This document shows positions 11,252 to 23,023 of a stretch of 64,000 bases of DNA, piece after piece. Every line of letters starts with the position of its first letter. Position 1 is the first letter of the stretch. The notes below the pieces were generated by a model that did no database searches, was not told where the DNA came from, and worked only from the letters and a program-made list of their open reading frames with translations. The stretch is taken from contig BEDY01000005.1 in NCBI GenBank assembly GCA_002335605.1, positions 1,054,001 to 1,118,000 of the forward strand. The letters are read 5' to 3'. The translations under genes and the position numbers were made by a program. The stretch comes from Prillingera fragicola. Taxonomy: Eukaryota; Basidiomycota; Tremellomycetes; Trichosporonales; Trichosporonaceae.

Positions 11252-14200
11252 GCACGGATGACCCGGTATATAGGTTGAGGGTGGCATGCATCCTTGCATT
11301 TGTTCTTAGATTGTGGGCACAAGAAGTTGCCGTTAGCGAGCGCGTCCCGTTTACGTAGGAGCGAACAAGACGCCTATAATGAAGCTTATGGAGCCTTCGG
11401 CTTCAAGGGCGCTCCGGCGAGCCGGAACTGGGCACGGTCCTGTACAGAATCAGGCCGCTCACGAGACAATATCACGGCGTGGCGCCGAGCTAGCGGAGCA
11501 CCGATTGTCCCATAGTTTGGCGTCATGCAGAGCGCGCGTCGAACCGCGCGTACGATTTGGTAAAGCGGGAAGGTATCAACGAAGCGGGAAGGTATCGATA
11601 TGTGGCGTCACACTACCATTCCGTCACTACAACTGGCGTTGCAATTTAGCTCTCGGCTGCAAAGCGCGTTCATTGTCGACAGCTGGCAAGGAACGACGAC
11701 AATGTCGCCGTTCACGTACGCGCCGCCTGGCATGCCGGCCGGTAGCTCGAACCGCAGGCGAGTCAAGCGGAGCCAACGGCATTCACACAAAGATTGTTCA
11801 CACAATATTGTGGGTGGCGTTTACAACGTACGTGCCTCGTGCCATCATGCATCAAGTCCAGATGTGTGCGACGACTGCCGTTTTGCTTCGTGCGACCTCG
11901 TATGCTCCGCTTCCGACAAGCTTCCGATGGCTACGAGGTATTAGCCATGGCGTTCATGGCGTTGCAGTCGTTTGATGACCTGCGTCTCCCGACCCAAGGT
12001 TGTGCTTTGGATGCATGTCGAAGCGAGACTGAGCTTTATTTTTCCTTACAATGTTGCGACCAAATTCATGGCTTCGGTTGCGTCCACCACACTCGTTCCG
12101 CGAAGGCCGGGTCCACCGCGGCGTTGAACACCGCGGCGCGCACATTTCCTTAGCCTACCTGGACGGTTCTGGGCCGCTGCAGGCCGCATAGTGGGTGGCC
12201 ACAGTAACGTGCATGCAAGTGCGCCAACGGCAACGCAGCTTTGGTTATGCCAACATGTGCAGTCATTGCGTGGGATTCAAAATGTCTCGCTGACAGACAC
12301 GTTTAAGCTGCTGGCGTTACTACTACCGCGTTGATGCATCATTTTCACCCCAAATGACAATTCCAAGTACGCTCCTCGTCACGAGGGGTGTGGGAATCGA
12401 GAATAAAGGTCTCATACGATGCACCCATGGCTGTGTGAGGACCCCCTTGGTGACAGGTACGGCGACAAGTAGATTACAGCCACCTGACAAGGTCCGGGGG
12501 TTTGCTGCCCTTGCCGGATCGTCTCTGGGGTTGCTCTTCGCGTGAGCAGGGCCATCCACCTTTACCACGGCATGCAAGCCGGTTGCCAGAGCACCCAGAG
12601 CTCGAGGGATTTTCAGGGCTGGGCCGCGGGGGATTTACAGCTTAGCTCTCGTCAGCCAAGCCTAATGTTGCTCTGCAAGCCGGAGGTACCGCTTGTACCT
12701 AGAGTGCCTGGACCTCAACCTCGCGTGCACTACTCGTGATCAGGCCCTGGACCTTGGTCGTGCCAGACTGCAGACTGCTGGAGTCGAGTGGGCAGCAGGC
12801 AACGCTGTCAGCTGAGGTACGTTGATTCCCTGCAATATTGCTTCTTGGCCTATTTTGCCTTGCGACGCTCGCGCACATTGGAATCTAGTCTACCATTATT
12901 AACGGCATGGAGCGTGCTTTTATGGGCCTTGCGTAGACTCGGTCCTTGGATCTTGGAGCGGTCGTTCCTGGTCTTTGGAAGAGCAGCGTGGTCCCATTTC
13001 CTTTGTTCACATTCTCATCGAGACATCAAGGTGCCCGTAGCAATTCTTAGCTTTGTGTGCACGTCTGGACCACAGAGTGGGGGGAGCCATTTATGCACTG
13101 AACCACACCATTTCTCATGGTGTCACGCTTGGCTCCACAACGAGTCCCATAGTGGTCTATGATCAATATTGATGACAGGAGCGCCCACTAATCGCGATTA
13201 CATTGGAAGCGAATTAGCAGAGAGACATGCCGGTCAACAAGGGAATGCTTGGAACCTCGCAATGCGGAGCGGGCAGCGGCCAGACAGGCCAACAAACGGC
13301 CCATGGCCGGGATCTCACCCACGGCGTGATGTGTGCTGTGAGAATGGCCTTTCCGATCCTGTGAACGAGGTATGGGCGTTTGGTAAAGGATTCCGGTCGG
13401 CACGGCAGACCTCGTGCACCTTTGAGCCGCCGTTCTGGCCATTTTCTCTCGCTTCTGGGTGGAGCTGCGCACTATGCAGTAGTTTTGTGGTCCCTGTCAG
13501 GGCCTCAAGCCGGTGACACCCAGTCCATCGGAACGAGCGGCAGGTACCACTCGCAGCGCTGGGCCGATCATGGCAACCTGTGCGACATACCTTGCCGACT
13601 CCCTGGGTAAACAACCCTGGATTATACGGCAGAACGCGTCGTACAGTCGGATTTTGCGTGGTCAGGGCAAGCCGGACCATGCTGGCATGAGTACGTCGTC
13701 CCTAGGCACAGACCTGGATGCAGGTATCCGGTGATCTCCTCACATTCAACAATCTACAATCGTGCATTGGTGCAGGCCGTAGCGCGATGGCCGCAAAGGA
13801 CGTGAATCGGGAGGCACCAGCGAGAACACGGCATAGGCACGGCGAACATGAGTCGTCCTCAACGCGACAAAATACTTCAGCAACCTGAAAGGATTCCGGT
13901 ACGCGGCAGGGATGCCAATCACTTCGTAGATCTGACGATCCCCCAGATCTGCATGCACCTGGGGAGAGCAGATGCGGCTACAGGTGGGATTGCATGCCGA
14001 GAAAGTGGAAGAAGCACGACGATGGGCAGTTGATCCATCACTCAGGACCCGCCCAGGGCGAGTGTTCTCCTGGCCCCAGAACAAGGATGATCGTCTTGCA
14101 CATCCTCCGCAAACGCCACAGACGTGGGGATGAGGATCCACAATATGATGAATAAAGAAGCCACCTGCACAGGTGTGTGCTCATGGCTGAGAAATGTGAC

Positions 14201-16310
14201 AGCCAAGGCACCTCTCACACATGGACTGAGCCACATGCAAGAAGTGCGAGACAAGCGGGTGACCGACTAGACCTCGGTCCGTGCACTCGCTTGTGACAGC
14301 GGAGCCAACGACGGCGCCGCCGCTGACGACGCCAGCGGCACCCTCCGCTTCGCGATTACTGCCCAATCCCTGCCCAGGCGTGTCTCACGGCACGCAATTC
14401 CTTCCTATCATTCAATTATCATAGAGCGCAACTGCGCAACTGGAGCCCTAAGAATTTATCCGCAAGAGCCCCGCAAGAATTTGGCGTCCGGAAGGCGTCC
14501 GGAGATGACGTGCGGCACAGGGCAAACAGTTCCTCTGGGCCTCACATCTGTGCGCTGCGCGGCCTGTAAGGGCAACGCATCAACGGTGGCCCGCGCCACC
14601 AGATAGGAATCAATGCCATGTGCGTCAGGGTGTCACCGGCTGGCAGCGGTGTGGCTTGCTCCTGACCGTATAGCTGTGCCTCCGTTTTGCGCTCAGAGTG
14701 TCGGTAAATGTGCACATTATACGCGGACGACTCGAGTGTAGAATCGCTTCAGGCATGGTGTGGCGCTAATAGGTGGCGCGGGGATGGCGCGCAGTATTTC
14801 GCGGCCTGGAGTCTTCCATTGCGGCGTTGGAGCTTCAAACTATGGGGCGTTATTCTTGGAGTGGGGGAAGTAGTGAATCGGTCAATGTAGAATGCACACA
14901 CAGCACAACTGTTGCGTCATGTGGCGCTAGCATGCCAGAGATCAGAATAAACAAATGGAATGAGTGGCCGTCTCCGCCGAGGAAGGCGCCGAAAGACAAG
15001 CCATGGGCGGCGAGCGAGCAGCAACGCGTCAAGGGAACACTACCGTGTCAAACCCCGATTTTCCATAGTCTACGTGTAGTGGCCGTAGTGGCCGATGGAG
15101 CACGCTCCCAATGTCCCTGAGCCAGGTGGCGACCATCGTTTTTTACACCAGTAGTGTCCAGTTACGATCCATTCGACACGCTCCAGGGAACGGAAAATTG
15201 CTCACTGGCCTCATGCAATGCTATACTGTGCCGTGCAACACTACGCCGGCCTCGTTCCTTGGCAGGAACGTCCGACTGGCAGCAGGAACAGGACACGGCA
15301 AGTGCCTGTTCGCATTTCGCCTTCGTAACAGCAGAAAAAGAAGTGTTACACACGTGACGGTGCAGTCCGTTCTGGCAGTCATGTCCCAGGGAAGGGCACG
15401 CATGCACGCACACACATCAGGCATGGAAAGATGGCCGAGCCACCTGGTGGCGTATGGCTGATGCAATCCGAATCGCACTCCGCCGTCAATGATCATCATG
15501 ACGGTGATCAGTGTGCAAGATTGTCGGGTGGGGCACTCGGGTGATCACACATGCTACACAATAATGTCTCTCGGACATCAACTCCAGTCATCAACCACAT
15601 TAATTCTCCTGAGTCCGGCTGAATACAAATGATTTTGCGAGAGCGCCGCCATTTCTTTGGCTGCTCACCCTGGCCGGCCTGGGTCAGGTCAAGGTGGGTG
15701 GGCACCACTTGCTCAGATTTTGTGCCTCGTCGAGCTTGTGCACTGGCGGTGGCCTGTGACTCGTCTGCGTTCTTTGGCTGAATGCCGTAAGAGCGGAAGC
15801 CGGCACGCTCTCGTAAGAGCCGCTAGGTGCTGCCGAGTTGATCCCTGAGACTTAAGCTGGACCTGGCATGGTCCTGAAGGGTCGACCGGCCTATGCATCC
15901 TCCTGGGGTTCAAAGCAAACGTTGTCTCAGCCACGCACGGCTTCCGCTCGGCTCCCGCCCCTACCCGTCGATCGCTGCGTCGCTTTATCGTCTTCCGAGA
16001 CATACCTCCCAGCGCCAGACAGGATTGCCAGGACCTCGCACCGGCTGCACCTGAGCGTGGAGTGCGTGGTGACTTTCACCCACCCAACTAGTCGAGACTG
16101 CATCTAGACTGGGTTCCCCTTCTTAGTATATCTACCTCAGAGGCCGGTGACCCTCCCCGCTCACTATCTCTCCTTTCCCGAGCTTCTCGACCCCCTTGCA
16201 CTTCACCCTGCCAACTTCGAATACTGGAATCACAACCATCTACCATTACTGCAGACTGTAGTTCAGACCTTCCCGTGTCAGTCACCGCCAACACCTTCAC
16301 CACTACCCCC
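11252..16310. other. Gene-poor region upstream of the Zn2Cys6 gene
   Basis: 5.1 kb with no open frame that I can support by composition, splice sites or family. A 19-nt direct repeat (unit AAGCGGGAAGGTATCRACG) is at 11562-11599, and short tandem units around GGCGTCCGGA lie at 14482-14503. The last 200 bp (about 16100-16310) is CT-rich, which fits the leader of the next gene. It may be long regulatory DNA or contain non-coding transcripts; sequence alone does not tell. Confidence 0.55.
11562..11599. repeat. Tandem 19-nt repeat, two copies
   Basis: Two adjacent copies of AAGCGGGAAGGTATCRA, the second slightly diverged at its end. No known function. Confidence 0.5.
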
Positions 16311-17363
16311 ATGCAGCCCAACAAGTCCCCCATGCAGCCCTCCATCGACCCCACCTTCACCTCCATCATGCCTGGCGCCGAGTCTTCCACTCGCCGCCAG
16401 CGCATTGCCATGGCTTGCCAGTACTGCCGTCACCGGTGAGTTTTCTTCCTTGTGCAATGGAAGTCTTGTGCTGACGCCTTCTCTAGTAAGATCAAGTGCT
16501 GCGGCTCTACCCCTTGTGCCAACTGCACCCGTGCTCGTCGCACCTGCGACTACTCGCCCGTCCCCGAGGAGGTCAACCGTGCTACTCGCGAGAAGAAGGC
16601 AGCAGCCAAGGCAGCCAAGTCGGCCTACTCGCGCCCTACCCCTTACTTTGTCGACCAGAGCGTGTACTCGATGCCTTACCTCGCTGGACCAGGGCCCATC
16701 CGTGGCACTCACGTTCCTCCTCGTCGCTCTTACTCGACCCCGGGCATGCACTCGCACGCCGGTGGTGTCTCTCCCTACTCGCCCATGTCGCAGCAGGCCA
16801 TGACCTCGCCTGCCAACTTTGACGGACCTTGGTTCCAGGGCCCACCAGTGCCGGTCATCTCAGTCTCCCCCATGGTCCCCGTCATGCCCACGATGGAGCC
16901 CATGCCCATGCACCACCACCACCACCACTCGCACGAGGACGCCGCTGCCTACGCTGCCTACACCACCGCACCCGTGTCGCCTACCGAGTCGTCGACCTCG
17001 ACCTCGTACGCCATGCCCGTGACCCCCGTTCGCAAGCCTTTGCTTGAGACCCCCCCGCACACGCCCTCGACTGCCTACTTCCACCAGCAGCAAGTCGGCA
17101 CCCCCAACGTGCTCACGTACACGCCTCAGCCGTTCCCCTTCTCGCCCTCGCCTTTGGCACAGTCTGCGTTCTCCACTTCGCCAACGCTCTGCCCTGGTCT
17201 CCCAATGCAGCAGCAACAGCAGCAGAAGCCCCAGCAGCCCCTGGTGGGCCTGGGTATCGGACTCGACGAGGCAAGCAACGGCGGCTACACCCCCGTCGTC
17301 TCAAACGACTATCTCTCTGCCTCCAACGTCTGGAACCACCAGCCCGAGGCCGGCTACTTTTAA
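16311..17363 (+). CDS. Zn2Cys6 fungal-type transcription factor
   Basis: Two exons (16311-16435 and 16487-17363) give 333 aa. The split zinc cluster reads MACQYCRHRKIKCCGSTPCA and continues NCTRARRTCDY, with the six ligands C36, C39, C46, C52, C55 and C62, spaced C-x2-C-x6-C-x5-C-x2-C-x6-C. The intron falls inside the cluster, between RH and the R/K codons. A basic linker (REKKAAAKAAK) follows. The rest is Ser/Pro/Tyr-rich and disordered, with a run of six histidines after MPM and a Q5 run near the C-terminus. No fungal-specific middle homology domain is present, so this is a short, N-terminal-cluster factor. It sits alone between two gene-poor blocks. Target genes are unknown; I do not recognise an orthologue. 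Confidence 0.85.
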
Positions 17364-20300
17364 AGAATGTTTTGCGCCAGGTCGCGCCACCCCAAGGACA
17401 ATGGCTTCATTTTCAATCACCCAACCCAACGGACCATGAACTAGCTTAATACCCCATACCATACACACCATCTCATTACTCGCACATTTTCTCTGTAACG
17501 TATTAGTCTATGTACCGGCTCGGCCGACGACTCTGGACATTGTTGTGTCTGCGATGCAACTGCACCTTTATTTCAGCCAAACAAACTCTGCTGCACAAAC
17601 ACACACGCACACACACACATACACACTGACTGCCACTACCACTCTGAGCTGCCACAACCATCCCTTCTATTTCCCTTTTCCTGTGCTTATTGTTGTAACA
17701 TTGTTCGGCGCCAGCCTTCATGAGTAGTACGCCATGCACCCACGCTCCACACACACTTAGCGTCCTGTACATACCCTGTGCAACGCAACAGCCCCACCCA
17801 ATATGCTCACCCCACTGACCCCACTGCACAGGGAGGAGTCGTAGTAGCGCGTTGCCCCCGATTTCGGCTCCTTTATTGCTCCGGTATTCCGGTCCATCGG
17901 AATCCCTTAAACCCAAGCTGCTGCTTTCCCACATGGGGTGCTGTCAGTCGAGAGCAGGTGTTGCTGTGCCTCCAGCAACATGGAAAACTGGCACTGGAAC
18001 CCCCAACCCATGTCATTGGTGACCTCAGCGACGACCCAAGGCTGTGCGCTGTGTCGAGATAGGCATTCAACGCAAGGCCAAAAGGAGAGAATGAACCTGG
18101 GAAAACTGCGACACGAGGGGGCTGGAATTGTGGACAGGTATGGTTGTTCGTCGCGTTGGAGCAGTTGCCCCGGATGCAGCAAGGTTTGGGGGTGAGGTGC
18201 CTGGCGCCAGGCGGCCGACGCGCATCTTACAGGATCTGCTGACCAGTCACATCTACGCGGCGACCAGCGGTGCCCGGGATCTGTGAGAGCGCGGCACGTC
18301 CGCGGCACGAGACGCAGGCAGTCGGCGGCAGCTCGGCAAGAGAGCCACGCTGCCTGCGCGCCTCTGCACCAGGGTCCGTTCCTCGGTCAGGTTCCTCCAC
18401 CGACGTGCATCTCCTTGGATACACAAGTGGTAGTGCGCGTGAGCAAGGCACGGATTAGGCGAGCAAGACATAGATGGGCAGCGATGCCCGCTCGCTCTGT
18501 TACCTGTAATATCGTCTCACCTTTTGTGTGTCACCCCGACCCCGTTTCCAGCGTTACGCACACGTGCCACAACGCACCATGCATCACGAGCGACGGCCTT
18601 GGTAAGAAGACGACAGTAGTGTCGCTCAACGCGCCGCTTGCCGCCGTCCTGTCACGCTCTCGACATGCTATGCTATCAGCTACAGCAGTAGTCATGCAGA
18701 CGGTGATTGCGCAGCGGACATTACGTCCCAAGCAACGGAGACATCGCTTTCGTTTTTCTCACACTCTGTAAACAGAGGCCATTTCGGCATGCATGTGGAC
18801 CTGGTCACGCATTCGTCTAGACCATGGTCGTTCGCGACACAGGAATGCACTGCAGGACTTGTCTGGCGGCAGCGGGCCAGGAGTGAGGTATGGGTGGCAC
18901 TCGGCTCCGCCCTAGACGGGAGATCGCCGAGATCGTTTTGCCCACCACGTCGCTGTGGCATGGCCTTTTGCGATCTGTACGACCTTCAATGGTCTCGATC
19001 GGGGTGCAACCGCAAACAAGAAACCCCCCAGTATGTGCGCTCTGCAATAGCGCACCCGTGTGCGTGATTTGTGTGTGTAAGCGTGAGCGCGATCGCTTAG
19101 CAATGCATTGTGCCAGATTTGGGCTAGTCAGATCGTGGCCCCGACCAGACACATTGTAGTGCTGTGGAGCGTTCCTTGTGCCGCTCGCAGCCGTGCCGGG
19201 TGCCGTGCTCTTGACGCGCACAACTGTTCGGGTCGGGTTGCTCACACGCGCTCATGGCACGCGCTCCGCCTGGTCGACCTCAAACCTTCGATTTCCGTGT
19301 CGTGGCGCACAATGGCTAGTCACGCCCCTAATGTTCATTGTTCGCATGCAACTGTACTGCGGCTGGCAAGGTCCAGCGCTAGATGTGCGTCGCACATGCA
19401 GAAGACTGTGCGTTACAAACAGATTTTTCTGATTGTCTCGCTCCAAGCGTGCGCGCGCGACTGGGTAAACGAGGCAGTGCGTGGGAAAGCAATCCCCCCT
19501 ACGAACGAGGGGGTGGCACGTCGTTTCGTGTTTGTCTTTCCCACTTAGTGTTCAAACCTGTCGCCATCGTCTACGTCTCGAACTCTACTTTTTCTCCTAT
19601 GTGCAGCATGTGCAGGGGTTGAGAGAACGAGTAATACTGAGCCTAACTACAAGTGAGCCAAGGGGGTCGATACAGGCCCCACTTGCCAGGGGGAGGCTGT
19701 GGCGGCTCAAACAGTCGTCTTACCATCCAGGGAGTGCCAGAGACTCGAGACATTCATTACACCTTTGTAACGCACCCACCGTCTGACCGACCACACCCAG
19801 GGACAGTCTCTTCTTCCCTCACCGCGCGGAAGATCATCGCCGAAGAGGCCATACCTGACCACTTCGCCCACTATCCGTTGGAGGTCGTCGTATGCCACCC
19901 CGCCACCCGCGGCAGAATGCATGTCTTCCAACGGCGACTCCCCCCAATTCTCTCCAGCCAACAGCTCCGAAGCAAAGCTAACCGGCCGCTGTGTTCCAGC
20001 CTTCTTCCGACCTTTTTTTTGTTGACAAGTAACCGCGCCGACAACCTCCACCTTGAGGAAAGCCAACTGCATCGACCTTGAGTTTCTTGCACCACCACTC
20101 ACTCCTCTCTGATTTGTCACACATATGCCTTCCCTGCTCTTTTGAATGGCAGATTCACTGGCTATGTCATCCTCTTGCGCACGTCCCTCATCACCGAGGC
20201 AAGAGAATGACGCCGCTGTGGCTTCGCATGGCCGCCCAACTTCCTTTCCTGGCGGCCACGCACCTTCCAGGACCACCCCACGGCTGACCACAGCTCTCCC

Positions 20301-21044
20301 GTCCTCAAGTGCGAAGACCCTTGTACGAACACCTCACATTCCACTGCAGTACTTCTTCCACCACCGCACGGAGTCTAGCCAGTGGGGCAATCACAACCCC
20401 GCGGAACACATTCAGTCACCGTAATTGCTCCTAACAAGAGCACATGCCTCACATTAGTAGGATAGCTGCCCACATCCTGAGCTCTAACCCACACTCAATA
20501 TCCTAATCTGAGACCACACTCGTACTCCCCAATAAATCAAGCACGCCCACGACGCTCACATGGGCTTGCATACTGCCAGGTCCCAACGGCCCAAGACTGA
20601 GGTATGCAGGAGTCGCTTCCCAGTCCAGTAGTGTTTTGCTGGATGAGGGGCAAGGGAATCAACCCTTGTGGCGTTTTCCAGGGAAGGGGAAGTCCAACAG
20701 CAAAGGCCGTGTCGTCGTCAGTGGTACTTACGGTCGCAGTTATGTGGGTGTCGACTACTTCGGAGAAGATTGCAATTGCATAATGTCTTGGGCCGGGTTC
20801 TTGATGGACTCCGTCACTTTTGGTTGAGAGTGGTCAGGTTGGCGGCTCAATCAGGCTGAATTGTGCCCAGGTTGCTTGCACTCGGCACTCTGCACCACCA
20901 CCCCCCTCATTGTGCACTTCCCTCATCCTGCACTTTCCTCATTCACAAATCATGCTATTCCCATATGCTACCTCTGTACGCATAGACACAAAACCAAATC
21001 TATAGACGAAAAAAGGACCACAACGTGCTCTTCGAGCTTTCGGT
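17364..21044. other. Gene-poor region between two converging 3' ends
   Basis: 3.7 kb between the Zn2Cys6 stop and the VPS74 stop. It has a CA dinucleotide tract at 17595-17627 and a CT-rich plus-strand stretch at about 19780-20420 that resembles a leader or disordered coding sequence but gives no recognisable protein. No tRNA was seen. Confidence 0.5.
17595..17627. repeat. CA-dinucleotide microsatellite
   Basis: An interrupted (CA)n tract of about 33 nt in the 3' flank of the Zn2Cys6 gene. Confidence 0.7.
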
Positions 21045-22564
21045 TTAGAGCTGTGAATGTCAGTACCCTGCCAGCTAGCAACAGCCCAAAAACGTACCAG
21101 GCTGTCCATGCGGCCAAAGATCTCGAGCACGGTCGCAACGACCTCAAAGCACAGGTCCTCCTGCTCCTCTGCGCCTCCGCCCGAACCGGCGCCACTAGAC
21201 GTGGCCATTTCTTTCCGCACCTCGCGCACGAGCTCCTGTACGCTCTCGCGACCGATACCACTGCCGCCCTCGCGGCGTCGCGAGCCCCCGCCAACGGTGA
21301 CGGGGCCGGCCTGATTGGAGGTACCGATACCAAAGGGCCACGTCGAGAACTCGGCGAGAATCTCGTCGCAGCGCACAAAGGCGGCCTCGCGGCTGTCGTA
21401 AGACAGGCGTTGAAGAGCATTCTCGAGCACACTCGAGGCATAGGCTGGGGTGTCAGTTGGTGGTGCATTGATGTTGGCAGGAGAGGTAAACCTGACGATG
21501 CCGGACCTCTCGCGCTCAATGGTAAGAGTGGATAGCCCAACCTGAGAAGACAGGCACCTGGCAGTGACACATCACTCCTGGCATGAGCACTCACCAGCAC
21601 AAACAAGCGCAACCGCACGCATGTGGCGGTACTTGACGCCCTCCTTGTGCAGAGACTGTGGGGGGATAGCGGCCGTCCTGGCCGTGAGGAGCGACAGACA
21701 CCTTCGGAGCACGTCCTCCTTGGCGTTCATATCGGCAATGGGGTGGGTAGCCATGTCAAAAAGCAAAAAGTTGCGCTTCTCGGTCCTCAGAACGCCCTTG
21801 TCCACGAGGCCCTTTGCCAGTCGCTCGCGGACCTGCTTGAGCTGGTATCCAATCTTCATCACGTTCCACGTCTCGCCTACAGACAAGCGTCAGCAATGGC
21901 ACATACACATAGAGGTGCGAGTCCCGTAGTCGGAAAGCGCAGCATTGCTGCGGACGCCTCGACGCCAACAATGTTTACTCACCGCTCATAAGGTCCACCC
22001 AAGCTCCGGCGCCGTACTTTTCGCTGCTCTTGATCATCTTGAGCGCCTCGTCGAGAATAGTCTCGCCTGTCTGGCGCTCGTCGATGACCTCGATGAGGCG
22101 GTCCGCGAGAGCGAGTCTACGGCGCGACGGGTCTCGAACCATGGCGATGCGTCGCCTGAGCGCGAGCTCGATGAGAATGCAGCCGCGCAGTGCATACGAA
22201 ATGTTGTCGTTCCAAAATGACAAGTAGCCCTAGATGCGTCAGGTCCGAGTATCCCCTCTGCATGCCAGCCAGTACTTACTGCCTTGTCCTTGAGTCCAAG
22301 GAGCAGGACCTCCTCCATCAGGGTCAGCTTCGGTTGCTCCTTTGTGTCGCTCTCCTCGTTGAAGTCGCGCGGATCATAAGCAACCTTTGCACGGCCCTCG
22401 ACGCTACCGCCTCCTGCGGCTGGAGTAGCCGAGACGCGCGAAGTTGGCCGCGAGTTGGAGGCTCCAGGCGAAGTGTTTGACGTGTCCAAACCTCCCGACG
22501 TTGAACCGAGTGCGGGGGAGGCCCCGCCGGCGCCCCTGCGCCGTGTAAGGCCCTCGCCCGACAT
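21045..22564 (-). CDS. VPS74: Vps74/GOLPH3, Golgi PI4P-binding glycosyltransferase sorting adaptor
   Basis: Five exons (22280-22564, 21983-22229, 21595-21876, 21098-21444, 21045-21050) give 388 aa. The GPP34 domain is clear: [66 protein letters not shown] and [12 protein letters not shown]. The W of SFWND and the R of ALRG match the PI4P-pocket residues known in GOLPH3. The N-terminus carries an RRR cluster ([10 protein letters not shown]), like the arginine motif through which yeast Vps74 binds coatomer. It retains Golgi glycosyltransferases by linking them to COPI. A glycine/serine-rich insert ([12 protein letters not shown]) follows WPFG. The last coding exon is only Leu-stop, giving the end GRMDSLL; reading through instead would add a 50-residue tail unlike the family. 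Intron 3 is long (150 nt). Confidence 0.9.
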
Positions 22565-23023
22565 GATTATAGGATGGGGAATAGAAGGGTAGCGGTGAGA
22601 GTGAGGAGAAAAGGCTGGGGGATGCTGTGAGCGAGCCAGTTGATGTTTGAAAGCTGTAGAAGTTGAACGATAACGTTGGTGGTTGTCGAGAACGAGTAGT
22701 GTGACGCAGCAACGAGGCCAGCAGCGGCCAGCACTGAGCGGCCAGGCCGGGGGGAAGGTACGTCCCACACGCGGAAGCAAATGCTGCCACCACCCATGCC
22801 GCCCGGCGCGTTCATCCGCACCCCCACTGCGCCCTACACACCTAGCGCCCAGCCCCCTTGCGGTACGGGCTGACTGTTGCCACGCGACAGCTATATATAA
22901 CTCCGAATCCCCGCCTCAGTGGCAAGGTGGAGGTCTGGCTCATGTTGGCGAGTGTGACCAGTTCGTCAACAATAATATCCTAGAAGCACTATAGAGCAAC
23001 GCCGACTGGGCATTTGAGCAACA
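22565..23023. promoter_or_regulatory. Divergent promoter VPS74 / CWC27
   Basis: A 459-bp spacer. A TATATATAA box at 22892-22900 lies about 125 bp before the CWC27 start. Role inferred from position. Confidence 0.5.

Noticed and set aside
11379..11975. 198-codon plus-strand frame in the gene-poor block
   Set aside because: Arg/Ser/Cys-rich composition of a random GC-rich frame, no leader or splice sites, no recognisable domain.
17595..17627. CA repeat as a possible telomere- or transposon-related element
   Set aside because: It is a simple microsatellite in a 3' flank; no terminal repeats or open frame around it.
19707..20291. 194-codon minus-strand frame
   Set aside because: Mirror of a CT-rich plus-strand stretch; no domain, and composition follows the base bias.
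20939..21098. Extended C-terminus of VPS74 from reading through
   Set aside because: The frame continues about 50 codons, but a canonical intron restores the family-like end and the extra residues are not GPP34-like.
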